The notes beneath the pieces were generated by a model. It saw only the letters and a list, made by a program, of their open reading frames with translations, made no database searches and was not told the DNA's origin. A stretch of DNA of 36,502 nucleotides from Thiohalobacter sp. (lineage in GTDB: Bacteria; Pseudomonadota; Gammaproteobacteria; Thiohalobacterales; Thiohalobacteraceae), in assembly GCA_026993645.1 (NCBI GenBank), contig JALWSQ010000272.1, positions 1 to 36,502 on the forward strand. Direction: 5' to 3'. Made by a program: the position numbers and the translations under genes. Shown piece by piece: positions 1 to 9,073 of this stretch. Positions within the stretch are counted from its first letter, which is position 1; each line of letters opens with the position of its first letter.

Positions 1-501
1 GAGCGCCGGGGCCGGGTGGGGTTGCGCCCGGGCGGCCGGATGCCGTGGCACCGGCAGGTCGTGGTCCGGGTCGAGGGCCAGTTCCGGTTCGGTGCGGGGT
101 CGCGTCCGGTCGCCGGGACGGGTCAGGGTGCTGCCCAGCAGGACGCTGATCTGGAAGTCGTCGTCCGCCTCCACCGCCGGTGCGGTGGGCGCAGGGGCCG
201 CCGCCTGTGCCCGGCGGGCGGCCTGGCGCCGCAACCGGGTGGCCCTGCGCAGCCGCTCGATCTCCCGCTGGGCCTTGGCCAGGATGCGCTCTGCCGTTTC
301 CAGCCGGCGGGCGGCGGGGGCGTTGCCGACCGGGCTCAGCGCCAGGGAACGGCGCGCCTCGTCGCGGATGGCCCGAGCGGTCCGGACCACCTTCTCCAGC
401 TCCCGCAGCCGCGCATCGCCGGAACGACCGGTGTCCGCCAGGTCACCGTTCAGGAGAACGGAATCCGGCGCAGGGGCTTTTCCTGTCGATCCAGCTGCCA
501 T
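1..501 (-). CDS. Hypothetical protein, N-terminal part only (runs off the left edge)
   Basis: Open reverse frame from ATG at 501 to base 1 with no stop (MAAGSTGKAPAPDSVLLNGDLADTGRSGDARLRELEKVVRTARAIRDEARRSLALS...); absent from the ORF track because it is partial. Divergent from the gene at 765. Confidence 0.5.
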   Translation of the reverse strand, partial: MAAGSTGKAPAPDSVLLNGDLADTGRSGDARLRELEKVVRTARAIRDEARRSLALSPVGNAPAARRLETAERILAKAQREIERLRRATRLRRQAARRAQAAAPAPTAPAVEADDDFQISVLLGSTLTRPGDRTRPRTEPELALDPDHDLPVPRHPAARAQPHPAPAL

Positions 502-764
502 ATGGTGTGTACCGGGGCCGTTTGGGCGGGCCTGTGCCCGTTGATTGGAAAATGGCTTTGAATACCAACTGTTACACAATAGCCCAGGGGGCGGCTGAGC
601 GACAGGTCCATCCTGTGACACAGCCCGCACTTCCGCGCATTGGTCCGGGCGCGGCGCGACCGGCTGCCGGTGCGCCGCAGCCTGTTATCGGCGCGGGCCA
701 GGGGGTTCTTTATTTGATCCGGGGGCCCGCCGGTGGGGCCGGCCGTCCGAACCGAGGAGAGGTC

Positions 765-1046
765 ATGGCAGCGACAGTCGACGAACTGACAGTGAACTAC
801 GAGGAGGCCGGCACCCAGCTGGTCAAGGAACTGGACAAGGTGGTCCTGTCCAAGGGGGCCTGGGCCACCGTGTTGTACCGTTACCAGGAATGGGACCGGT
901 CCAAGGAGGCCTATGGGCCGGACAAGTTCACCATCCGCCGTTACCAGAAGCGCAACGGCCAGTACATGCAGAAGTCCAAGTTCAACATCTCCAGCGCGGA
1001 CCAGGCCCGGCGCATCATCGCCGCCCTGCAGGGCTGGGTCGACTAG
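765..1046 (+). CDS. Small conserved protein, PC4/ssDNA-binding-like
   Basis: ATG at 765 after gaggagaggtc RBS; MAATVDELTVNYEEAGTQLVKELDKVVLSKGAWATVLYRYQEWDRSKEAYGPDKFTIRRYQKRNGQYMQKSKFNISSADQARRIIAALQGWVD. Confidence 0.75.
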   Translation: MAATVDELTVNYEEAGTQLVKELDKVVLSKGAWATVLYRYQEWDRSKEAYGPDKFTIRRYQKRNGQYMQKSKFNISSADQARRIIAALQGWVD

Positions 1047-1079
1047 GGCTGCGGCGACGCATGGTCTGAAGCCGGATCC

Positions 1080-2504
1080 ATGGTGGCACTCTGGCTGGTG
1101 CTCGACCAGGGGACCGGGTCCACCCGGGCCCGGGTCTATGACACCGCCGGCCGAGTGGTGGCCGAGGCACGCCAGCCGTTGACGCTGCTGCGGCCAGGGC
1201 CGGGCCGGGTGGAGCAGGATCCGGAACAGGTGGTGGATTCCCTGCACGGTTGCCTGCGCGCGATCGCCGACCAGGTGCGGACCACCGACCTGGTGGCGGC
1301 CGGCCTGGCGACCCAGCGTTCCAGCCTGTTGTGCTGGGATCCGGTGGACGGGCACCCACTCAGCCCGGTGATCTCCTGGATGGACCGGCGTACGGCGGGG
1401 CCGGTCCCGGACCCGGCGCAACGGGCCCGGATCCGCCGGCTGACCGGACTGCGCTACTCGCCCCATTACGGCGCCGGCAAGATCCGTTGGTGCCTCGACC
1501 GGCTGCCGGCGGTCCGGGAGGCGGTGGCGGCGGGCCGCTGCCTGTGCGGACCCCTGGCGGCCTTCCTGCTGGATCGCTGCCTGCAGCGACCGCCCCATGC
1601 CGTCGACACCATCAACGCCAGCCGCACCCTGCTGTGGAACCTGCAAAGCGGTCGGTGGGACCCTGGGTTGCTGGACCTGTTCGGTGTTCCGGTCCGGTTG
1701 TTGCCGGCGCTGATGCCGGACGGTGCGGACTGGGGGCGACTGGACATCGTCGACTGTCCCCTGTACCGGGTGACGGGGGACCAGGCGGCCGCGCTCCATG
1801 CCGATGGTCCACCCCGGCCGGGCAGGGTGTACCTGAATCTGGGCACCGGGGCCTTCGTCCAGGCAGTCACCGGTGATCGCCCGGCCCGGGTGGATGGCCT
1901 GCTGACCGGCGTGGCACGGGACGACGGGGGGACCCGCCTCCATACCCTGGAGGGGACCGTCAACGGTGCCGCGGCCGCGCTGGCCGAGGTCGCCGGGCAG
2001 ACGGTGACGCCGGCGCGGCTCGATGCCGCCCTGGCCGCGGAAATGGACCCGCCCCTGTTCCTCAATGGCATCGGTGGCCTGGGATCGCCCTGGTGGGTGG
2101 CGGCCTTTCCCAGCCGCTTCCTGCCGCAGCGCCCGGCATCGGTCGCCGCCCGCCTGGCGGCGGTGGCCGAGAGCATCCTGTTCCTGGTCCAGGCCAACCT
2201 GGAGCGGCTGGCGGAGGCGGGCTGGCGCCCCCGGTCACTGGGGCTCGGCGGCGGCCTGAGTCGCTCGTCGGCACTCTGTCAGCGCCTGGCGGACCTCAGC
2301 GGCCTGCCGGTCCGGGGACGCCGGGATCCGGAGGCCACGTTGGCCGGGCTCCACCGGCTGTTGCGTCGGGACCTGGGGGCGGAGGCGCTGCCGGCGCAGG
2401 ATGGTCCCTGTTACCGGCCGCGGCGGGACGGCGCCCTGCAGCGGCGCTACCGGGCCTGGCGGGCGGCGCTGGCGGCCGAACTGACCGTCCTGGGGGATGC
2501 ATGA
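1080..2504 (+). CDS. FGGY-family carbohydrate kinase, glycerol kinase-like
   Basis: N-terminal LVLDQGTGSTRARVYD phosphate-binding motif, internal NLGTGAF, C-terminal GLGGGLSRSSALCQRLADLSGLPV; next to GDPD and GlpD genes. Confidence 0.8.
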   Translation: MVALWLVLDQGTGSTRARVYDTAGRVVAEARQPLTLLRPGPGRVEQDPEQVVDSLHGCLRAIADQVRTTDLVAAGLATQRSSLLCWDPVDGHPLSPVISWMDRRTAGPVPDPAQRARIRRLTGLRYSPHYGAGKIRWCLDRLPAVREAVAAGRCLCGPLAAFLLDRCLQRPPHAVDTINASRTLLWNLQSGRWDPGLLDLFGVPVRLLPALMPDGADWGRLDIVDCPLYRVTGDQAAALHADGPPRPGRVYLNLGTGAFVQAVTGDRPARVDGLLTGVARDDGGTRLHTLEGTVNGAAAALAEVAGQTVTPARLDAALAAEMDPPLFLNGIGGLGSPWWVAAFPSRFLPQRPASVAARLAAVAESILFLVQANLERLAEAGWRPRSLGLGGGLSRSSALCQRLADLSGLPVRGRRDPEATLAGLHRLLRRDLGAEALPAQDGPCYRPRRDGALQRRYRAWRAALAAELTVLGDA

Positions 2505-3241
2505 CCCGCCCGGACGTCCTCGCCCACCGTGGCTACGCCCTGCGTTACCCCGAGAACAGCCTGCCGGCCCTGGAGGCAGCGGTGCTGGCCGGTGCCCGCC
2601 ACGTCGAGTTCGATGTCCAGGCGACGGCCGACGGCGTGCCGGTGCTGCTGCACGACCCCGACCTGGAGCGGATCGGGGGCGACGGGCGTGCCATCGCCGC
2701 GCTGTCCCTGCGTCAGGCCCTGCGGGTGCCGGTGGGGGAGGCCGATCGGCTGGGACCGGCGTTTGCGGCGGTGCGCCTCTGTACCCTGGCGCGGGCCATG
2801 GCCTGGCTGCGCCGGCGGCCTGGCGTGACGGCCTTCTGCGAGATCAAGTCCGAGGCGGTGACAGGGCAGGGGCTGGAACCCATGATGGCGGCGGTGTTGC
2901 CGCTGCTGCGGCCGCTGCAGGCGCGGCTGGTCCTGATCTCGGTGGTGCCCGGGGTGGTGGCGGCGGCCCGGGACGCGGGCCTGGCCAGCGGCTGGGTGAT
3001 ACCGGGTTGGACGGATGCCAACCGGACACTGGCCGCACGCCTGCGCCCGGATTGGCTGCTGTGCAACCGGCGCCGGTTGCCACCGGCGCCGGCACCCCTG
3101 TGGCCCGGCGATTGGCGCTGGGCGGTCTACGAGGTGCGCCGGGCCGCGGAGGCGCGGCAGCTGGCCCGGCGCGGGGTCGGCCTGGTGGAGACCATGGCGG
3201 TGGCGGAACTGGTGGCGGAGCTGGCCCATGGCCGGTCCTGA
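2501..3241 (+). CDS. Glycerophosphodiester phosphodiesterase family protein
   Basis: LAHRGYALRYPENSLPALEAAVLAGARHVEFDVQATADGVPVLLHDPDLERI (HRG, ENS, ExD and HD motifs); ATGA overlap with the upstream kinase. Confidence 0.88.
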   Translation: MTRPDVLAHRGYALRYPENSLPALEAAVLAGARHVEFDVQATADGVPVLLHDPDLERIGGDGRAIAALSLRQALRVPVGEADRLGPAFAAVRLCTLARAMAWLRRRPGVTAFCEIKSEAVTGQGLEPMMAAVLPLLRPLQARLVLISVVPGVVAAARDAGLASGWVIPGWTDANRTLAARLRPDWLLCNRRRLPPAPAPLWPGDWRWAVYEVRRAAEARQLARRGVGLVETMAVAELVAELAHGRS

Positions 3242-4397
3242 GTACGACCTGGTCGTCCTCGGCGGCGGCATCCATGGTTGTGGCCTGGCCCAGGCCGCGG
3301 CCGCGGCCGGGTACCGCGTGCTGCTGCTGGAGCAGACCGCCCTGGCCGCCGGCACCTCCAGCCGTTCCAGCAAGCTCATCCACGGCGGCCTGCGCTACCT
3401 GGAGACCGGCGAGCTGCGGCTGGTACGGGAGAGCCTGGCGGAGCGCCGGCGCCTGCTGCGGCTGGCGCCGGGCCTGGTGCGCCTGGTGGACCACCACATT
3501 CCGGTCTACCCGGAGACGCGGCGCCGGCCCGGCCGGCTCTGGGCCGGCCTCGCGCTCTATGCCCTGGCCGGCGGCCTGCACCGCGACAGCCTGTTCAGCC
3601 GGCTGCCACGACGCGACTGGGGCGGGCTGGACGGCCTGCGCACCCGCGGGTTGCAGCAGGTGTTCCGGTACCGGGATGCCCAGACCGACGATGCCGCCCT
3701 CACCCGGGCCGTGGCCCGCTCGGCCCAGGCGCTTGGGGCGCGCATCCTGGTGCCGGCCCGGTTTCTCGAGGCGCAGCGACAGGGCGACACCTGGCGGGTG
3801 CGGTTCCAGGCGGGGTTCGAACGCCGCCTGGTGACCGCCCGGGCCCTGGTGAACGCCGCCGGTCCCTGGGTGGGGGAGATCCTGGCGCGTATCCCTGACG
3901 CCGGCCGCGCCATCCCCTTCGAGCTGGTGCAGGGCAGCCACATCCTGCTGGACCGGCCGTTGCGCCACGGCGTCTACTACGTCGAGGCCCCGGACGATGG
4001 CCGGGCGGTGTTCGTCATGCCCTGGCGCGGAGGCGGACAGACCCTGGTGGGGACCACGGAGACGCCCTACCAGGGGGATCCGGCGCGGGTGACGCCGCTG
4101 CCGGAGGAGCTGGACTACCTGCAGCGCACCCTGGCCGCCTATTTCCCGGCCTGCCGGGACCTGCGACCGGTGGCCAGCTTCGCCGGGTTGCGGGTGCTGC
4201 CGGGCGGGGCGGATACACCCTTCCGACGCAGCCGCGAGACCCGGCTGCTGGCCGACTGTGAGGGCACCCTGGTCTCGATCTATGGCGGCAAGCTCACGGT
4301 CTACCGCGCCACCGCCGCCCGGGTGCTGCGGCGGCTGCGGCCGGTCCTGCCCCGGCGTCGGGCCCGGGCGGACACGGCGCGGTTGCCGCTGACCTGA
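3228..4397 (+). CDS. glpD: FAD-dependent glycerol-3-phosphate dehydrogenase/oxidase
   Basis: PEYDLVVLGGGIHGCGLAQAAAAAGYRVLLLEQ dinucleotide-binding fold, SSRSSKLIHGGLRYLE motif, GTTETPYQGDP; start overlaps the GDPD gene end. Confidence 0.87.
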   Translation: MAGPEYDLVVLGGGIHGCGLAQAAAAAGYRVLLLEQTALAAGTSSRSSKLIHGGLRYLETGELRLVRESLAERRRLLRLAPGLVRLVDHHIPVYPETRRRPGRLWAGLALYALAGGLHRDSLFSRLPRRDWGGLDGLRTRGLQQVFRYRDAQTDDAALTRAVARSAQALGARILVPARFLEAQRQGDTWRVRFQAGFERRLVTARALVNAAGPWVGEILARIPDAGRAIPFELVQGSHILLDRPLRHGVYYVEAPDDGRAVFVMPWRGGGQTLVGTTETPYQGDPARVTPLPEELDYLQRTLAAYFPACRDLRPVASFAGLRVLPGGADTPFRRSRETRLLADCEGTLVSIYGGKLTVYRATAARVLRRLRPVLPRRRARADTARLPLT

Positions 4398-4491
4398 GGG
4401 GATTCCAGTTTTGGGGCGGGGTCCCGATATACTGGGTGGATCGAGACCGAACCCTGCCCCTGGACCGACCGGTTTCCGACGAGGAGTGACA

Positions 4492-6225
4492 ATGGAGCAT
4501 TTCGTCCCGCCCCATGGAGGGGCCCTGATCGACTGCCTGGTGGATGCCGGGCGGGCCGAGGCCCTGAAGGCCGAATCCCAGCATTTTCCCTCCCTGACCC
4601 TGACCCAGCGCCAGTTGTGCGACCTGGAGCTGATCATGACCGGGGGCTTTTCGCCCCTGGACGGGTTCATGGACCAGGCCAGCTGGGAGTCGGTGCTCGA
4701 CCGCATGGCGCTGCCCGACGGCACCCTCTGGCCCATGCCCATCGTGCTCGACGTTCCGGAGGATTTTGCCGCCGGGCTCGAGCCGGGCCAGCGCATCGCC
4801 CTGCGGGACGGCGAGGGGTTCATGCCGGCGGTGCTCCGGGTGGCGGAGATCTGGCAGCGGGACCTGCGGCGGGAGGCCATGGCGGTGTACGGGACCGATT
4901 CCCTGCGTCATCCCGGGGTCAGGCAGTTGCTGGAGGGGGCCTCGGTCCACTGCATCAGCGGAACCATCGAGGGCATCCAGGCACCGGCCCACTACGATTT
5001 CGAGAGCCTGTGGGATACGCCGGAGGAACTGCGCGCCCTGTTTCGCAAACAGGGCTGGCGGCGGGTGGTGGCATTCCAGACCAGCAAGCCCATGCACCGC
5101 CTGCAACGCGACATCACCCTGGCGGCGGCCAAGCAGGTGGGCGGACACATCCTGCTGCATCCCACCGTCGGCATCACCAAGCCGGGCGACCTGCACTACT
5201 ACGCGCGGGTCCACTGCTACCAGGCCATCCGCCGCCATTTCCCCCACAACCTGGCCCTGTTGTCGCTGCTGCCCCTGGCCATGCGCATGGCCGGGCCGCG
5301 CGAGGCGCTGTGGCATGCCATCGTGCACCAGAACTACGGTTGCTCCCATGTCATCGTCGGGCCCCAGCATGCCTCGCCGCCGGCCAATGGCGGTGGCGAG
5401 CAGCCCTTCTATGGCACCTATGCCGCCCAGGAACTGGTGGAGGAACACCAGGACGAACTGCACATCCAGATGATCCCGGTGGAGGAGATGCGCTACGTCC
5501 CCCGCCGTGGCAGCTACGTGCCGGTGAGCGAGATCGAGCGCACCGGGGAGGAGAGCGTCCTGTTCGGCGAGGGCGAACTCAAGCAGCGCCTGCATCACGG
5601 CGAGGAGATTCCGGACTGGTTCAGCTACCCGGAGGTGATCCGGGAACTGCGTCGGGTGTGTCCGCCGCGCAGCCAGCAGGGCTTCACCCTGTTCTTCACC
5701 GGCCTGTCCGGCGCCGGCAAGTCCACCCTGGCCAAAATCATCTACGCCAAGCTGGTGGAGGCCGGGGGGCGCCCGGTCACCCTGCTCGACGGTGACATCG
5801 TGCGCCAGAACCTGTCCAGCGAGCTGGGTTTCTCCAAGGTGCACCGGGATCTCAACGTCAAGCGCATCGGCTTCGTGGCCTCCGAGATCACCAAGAACGG
5901 CGGGGTCGCCATCTGCGCCCCCATCGCCCCCTATGCCGCCACCCGGCGCGCGGTGCGGGAGATGATCGAGCAGCATGGTGCCTTCATCGAGATCCATGTC
6001 GCCACCCCGCTGGAGACCTGCGAGCGCCGGGATCGCAAGGGCCTCTACGCCAAGGCCCGCAAGGGGATCATCCCCGAGTTCACGGGCATCTCGGACCCCT
6101 ACGAGGTGCCCGAGCAGCCCGAACTGCGGGTGGACACCACCGGCCTCAGCCCCATGGAGGCGGCCCAGGAGATCTACCTCTACCTGCTGCGCGAGGGTTA
6201 CCTCGATCCCGTGGCCGACGACTGA
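4492..6225 (+). CDS. Bifunctional sulfate adenylyltransferase / adenylylsulfate kinase
   Basis: ATP sulfurylase N-terminal part (GGFSPLDGFM, QTSKPMHRLQRDI) fused to an APS kinase domain (GLSGAGKST Walker A, LDGDIVRQNL, KGLYAKARKG). Confidence 0.92.
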   Translation: MEHFVPPHGGALIDCLVDAGRAEALKAESQHFPSLTLTQRQLCDLELIMTGGFSPLDGFMDQASWESVLDRMALPDGTLWPMPIVLDVPEDFAAGLEPGQRIALRDGEGFMPAVLRVAEIWQRDLRREAMAVYGTDSLRHPGVRQLLEGASVHCISGTIEGIQAPAHYDFESLWDTPEELRALFRKQGWRRVVAFQTSKPMHRLQRDITLAAAKQVGGHILLHPTVGITKPGDLHYYARVHCYQAIRRHFPHNLALLSLLPLAMRMAGPREALWHAIVHQNYGCSHVIVGPQHASPPANGGGEQPFYGTYAAQELVEEHQDELHIQMIPVEEMRYVPRRGSYVPVSEIERTGEESVLFGEGELKQRLHHGEEIPDWFSYPEVIRELRRVCPPRSQQGFTLFFTGLSGAGKSTLAKIIYAKLVEAGGRPVTLLDGDIVRQNLSSELGFSKVHRDLNVKRIGFVASEITKNGGVAICAPIAPYAATRRAVREMIEQHGAFIEIHVATPLETCERRDRKGLYAKARKGIIPEFTGISDPYEVPEQPELRVDTTGLSPMEAAQEIYLYLLREGYLDPVADD

Positions 6226-6262
6226 AGCGGCCGGGCCACCGGCCCCCGGCCGTCATCTCTTT

Positions 6263-6286
6263 TGACCCGCCGCACGCGGCGGGTCA
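6263..6286. repeat. Perfect inverted repeat TGACCCGCCG-CACG-CGGCGGGTCA between sat-cysC and purC
   Basis: 10-bp perfect arms read directly; no T-tract after it on either strand. Confidence 0.7.
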
Positions 6287-6318
6287 CAATGGCGCCCCCG
6301 CAGGCCGGGCCCGATACC

Positions 6319-7218
6319 ATGACCGATACCCTGTACGAATCCCACGTCCACAGCCTGCCCCTGCTGCATCGCGGCAAGGTGCGCGACATCTATGTGGTGG
6401 ACGACGACCACCTGCTGATGGTGACCACCGACCGGTTGTCGGCCTTCGACGTGGTGCTGCCCGACCCCATCCCCGGCAAGGGAGCGGTGCTCACGGCCAT
6501 CTCCCGCTTCTGGTTCGATTTCAGCCGCGACCTGCTGCCCAACCAGCTCAGCGGGCGCAGCCTGGCCGAGGTGTTGCCGGACCCGGCGGAGCGGGCTCCC
6601 CTGGAAGGCCGGGCGCTGGTGGTGCGGCGGCTGCAGGCGCTGCCGGTGGAGGCCATCGTGCGCGGCTATCTCATCGGCTCGGGCTGGAAGGACTACCAGG
6701 CCAGTGGCACCGTCTGTGGCATCGCCCTGCCGGCCGGGTTGCAGCTGGCGGACCGGCTGCCCGAGCCCATCTTCACACCCTCCACCAAGGCGGCCGTGGG
6801 GGAACATGACGAGAACATCGATTTCGACCGGGCGGCGGCCCTGCTGGGACCGGAACGGGCGGCGGCGGTGCGGGATCTCAGCCTGGCGCTCTATCGCCGC
6901 GCCGCCGCCCATGCCCTGGAACGCGGCATCATCATCGCCGACACCAAGTTCGAGTTCGGGGTGGATGCCGACGGCCGGCTGGTACTGATCGACGAGGTGC
7001 TGACGCCGGATTCGTCCCGCTTCTGGCCCGAGGCGGACTACCGCCCGGGCATCAGCCCCCCCAGCTTCGACAAGCAGTACGTGCGCGACTACCTGGAGGG
7101 CCTGGACTGGGACAAGCGCCCACCGGCCCCGCACCTGCCGCCCGAGGTGATCCAGCGCACCGCGGACAAGTACCACGAGGCCCTGGTGCGTCTCACCGGC
7201 GGTGATCCCGGCCGATGA
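6319..7218 (+). CDS. purC: Phosphoribosylaminoimidazole-succinocarboxamide synthase (SAICAR synthetase)
   Basis: [81 protein letters not shown]. Confidence 0.95.
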   Translation: MTDTLYESHVHSLPLLHRGKVRDIYVVDDDHLLMVTTDRLSAFDVVLPDPIPGKGAVLTAISRFWFDFSRDLLPNQLSGRSLAEVLPDPAERAPLEGRALVVRRLQALPVEAIVRGYLIGSGWKDYQASGTVCGIALPAGLQLADRLPEPIFTPSTKAAVGEHDENIDFDRAAALLGPERAAAVRDLSLALYRRAAAHALERGIIIADTKFEFGVDADGRLVLIDEVLTPDSSRFWPEADYRPGISPPSFDKQYVRDYLEGLDWDKRPPAPHLPPEVIQRTADKYHEALVRLTGGDPGR

Positions 7219-7269
7219 GCCCGGTGGAACTTCCGCCCCGGATGGCAGTCGGACAGGGCATTCGCGCGC

Positions 7270-7275
7270 TATAAT
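7270..7275 (+). promoter_or_regulatory. Candidate -10 element TATAAT close to the ORF start
   Basis: Exact TATAAT 9 nt before the ATG at 7285; no convincing -35 at standard spacing. Confidence 0.4.
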
Positions 7276-7284
7276 CGGGACATC

Positions 7285-7695
7285 ATGCTGCACAGGCTCC
7301 GCCATCGTTCCAGGCTCGTCGTCCATCCGTTGCTGGCGCTGTTGCTGACGGCCTGGCTGTCGGTGTTCTGCGGGGCCTGCTATGCGGCGGCCCTGGCGGC
7401 GCCGTTCCATCCCGCAGCCCATCAGGCCCAGGGCCACCAGCCGGGGCATCGGGGCCAGATGCCACCCTGCCACCATGGCGGCCACTGTGCCCAGGGCCAT
7501 GCCTCGGACGTCCAGGCGACGGTGCCCCACCTCGATACCGGGGTGACCCTGGTCGCCACGGTCCCCGGGTGGGTCATGCCCTCGCCCCGGGCCGGTGTCA
7601 TGCCTCACCGCGCTCTCCTGCCGGCGGTCCGTGGCAGCGGGCCACCGGGTCCACCGGTCGCGCGCTATCTCGCCTGCTGTGTCTTCCTGAACTAG
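7285..7695 (+). CDS. Small secreted histidine-rich protein, putative metal-binding
   Basis: Signal-peptide-like N-terminus LLALLLTAWLSVFCGACYAAALA followed by HPAAHQAQGHQPGHRGQMPPCHHGGHCAQGH; upstream of metal efflux genes. Confidence 0.6.
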   Translation: MLHRLRHRSRLVVHPLLALLLTAWLSVFCGACYAAALAAPFHPAAHQAQGHQPGHRGQMPPCHHGGHCAQGHASDVQATVPHLDTGVTLVATVPGWVMPSPRAGVMPHRALLPAVRGSGPPGPPVARYLACCVFLN

Positions 7696-7707
7696 CCCAC
7701 CTCCCGT

Positions 7708-7725
7708 GCGCGGCCCTGGCCGCGC
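7708..7725 (+). terminator. GC hairpin GCGCGGC-CCTG-GCCGCGC followed by a weak T-rich stretch; possible terminator or attenuator
   Basis: Perfect 7-bp arms just after the stop of the His-rich ORF; ccgctcgacgtcgtttctt downstream. Confidence 0.35.
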
Positions 7726-7804
7726 CCGCTCGACGTCGTTTCTTCCATGCGTCCCTGTGGCGCCCGTCTGCCCTCGCCGGCGGCGGGATGACGGAGGTGG
7801 TTCC

Positions 7805-9073
7805 ATGTCTTCATCGTTTGTTTCATCGGCGGTCACCTGCGGGCTGGCCGGCCTTCTGCTGGTGGCCACCGGCGCCACGGCGGCACCCCTGACCCTGGCC
7901 CAGGCCGAGCGCCTGGCCCGGACCCAGGACGTCACCACGCCGGGGATCGAGGCCCGGGCCCGGTCCCTGGAACGCCAGTCCATCGCCGACGGTGAACTGC
8001 CGGATCCCCGGCTGAAGCTGGGGGCCATGAACCTGCCCACGGACAGCTTCGACCGGCGCCAGGAGGCCATGACCCAGATGCAGGTGGGACTGGTGCAGCG
8101 CTTCCCCCCGGGTCGGAGTCTGCGCCTGCGGCGCCTGCGTACCCAGCGGCTGGCGGCAGCGGAACGGGCCCGGGCCGAGGCCCAGCGGCTCAAGCGCCAG
8201 CGGGATGTACGGCAACGCTACCTGGATCTCTGGTACTGGTTGCGCGCCGGGGTGATCGTGGACAAGAGTCGCGCCCTGTTCGAACAGCTGGTGGAGGTCA
8301 CCCGCAGCCACTATGCCTCCGGCCGGCGCAACCAGCAGGACGTACTCCGTGCCTCGGTGGAACTGGCGCTGCTGGACGACCGCCGCATCCGCATCCGGAC
8401 CGACGAGGCGCGTGCCCGGGCGGCCCTGGCCGAGCTCATCGGTCCGGCCGCCGAAACCGCGACCCTGCCACGGGCCCTGCCGGACTGGCCGGATCCACCC
8501 CCCCTGGACGCCATGCGCGCGGGTCTCGATCGGCATCCGGAGCTGGTCGCACTGGGACGCCGGGTCGAGGCCGCCCAGCGGGCGGTGGACGTGGCGCGCC
8601 AGCGTTACCGGCCGGGCTGGTCGCTGGACGTCACCTACGGCAACCGGGTGGGGACCAACCCCGATGGCAGTGACCGGGCCGATTTCCTGTCCGCCATGGT
8701 GCTGGTGGATCTGCCCCTGTTCCCGGCCCGGCGCCAGGATGCCCTGGTGGCGGCCCGGCAGGCGTCACTGACCGCGGCCAGCCTGCAGCGCAAGGACCGC
8801 CTGCTGCAGCTGACGCAGGCGCTGGAGGCCGACTACGCAAGTTACCGCCAGCTGTCACAGCGCGTGACCGAGTACCGGGAGCGGGTGCTGCCCGAGGCCC
8901 GGGGCAACGCGGCCGCGGCCCTCCAGGCCTATCAGAGTAACGTCAGCGACTTCACCGGCCTGATGCGGGCTCGGCTCACCGAACTGGACAGCCGGCTCAC
9001 AGCCCTGCGCCTGGTCCGGGACCGGGCCAAGGCACGGGCCCGCCTGTATTACCTGCAAGGAGAAGATCGATGA
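7805..9073 (+). CDS. TolC/CusC-family outer membrane efflux protein
   Basis: Signal peptide, APLTLAQAERLART start, long coiled-coil TolC-like repeats; first gene of the cusCBA-like set. Confidence 0.87.
   Translation: MSSSFVSSAVTCGLAGLLLVATGATAAPLTLAQAERLARTQDVTTPGIEARARSLERQSIADGELPDPRLKLGAMNLPTDSFDRRQEAMTQMQVGLVQRFPPGRSLRLRRLRTQRLAAAERARAEAQRLKRQRDVRQRYLDLWYWLRAGVIVDKSRALFEQLVEVTRSHYASGRRNQQDVLRASVELALLDDRRIRIRTDEARARAALAELIGPAAETATLPRALPDWPDPPPLDAMRAGLDRHPELVALGRRVEAAQRAVDVARQRYRPGWSLDVTYGNRVGTNPDGSDRADFLSAMVLVDLPLFPARRQDALVAARQASLTAASLQRKDRLLQLTQALEADYASYRQLSQRVTEYRERVLPEARGNAAAALQAYQSNVSDFTGLMRARLTELDSRLTALRLVRDRAKARARLYYLQGEDR

Noticed and set aside
2844-4880. 678-aa minus-strand ORF
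   Set aside because: Antisense to GDPD, glpD and sat-cysC; Pro/Ala/Gly/Arg-rich with no domain.
7240-7285. CueR-type operator in front of the efflux genes
   Set aside because: No convincing MerR-family dyad with a 19-bp spacer around the TATAAT; only partial cttcc-like matches.
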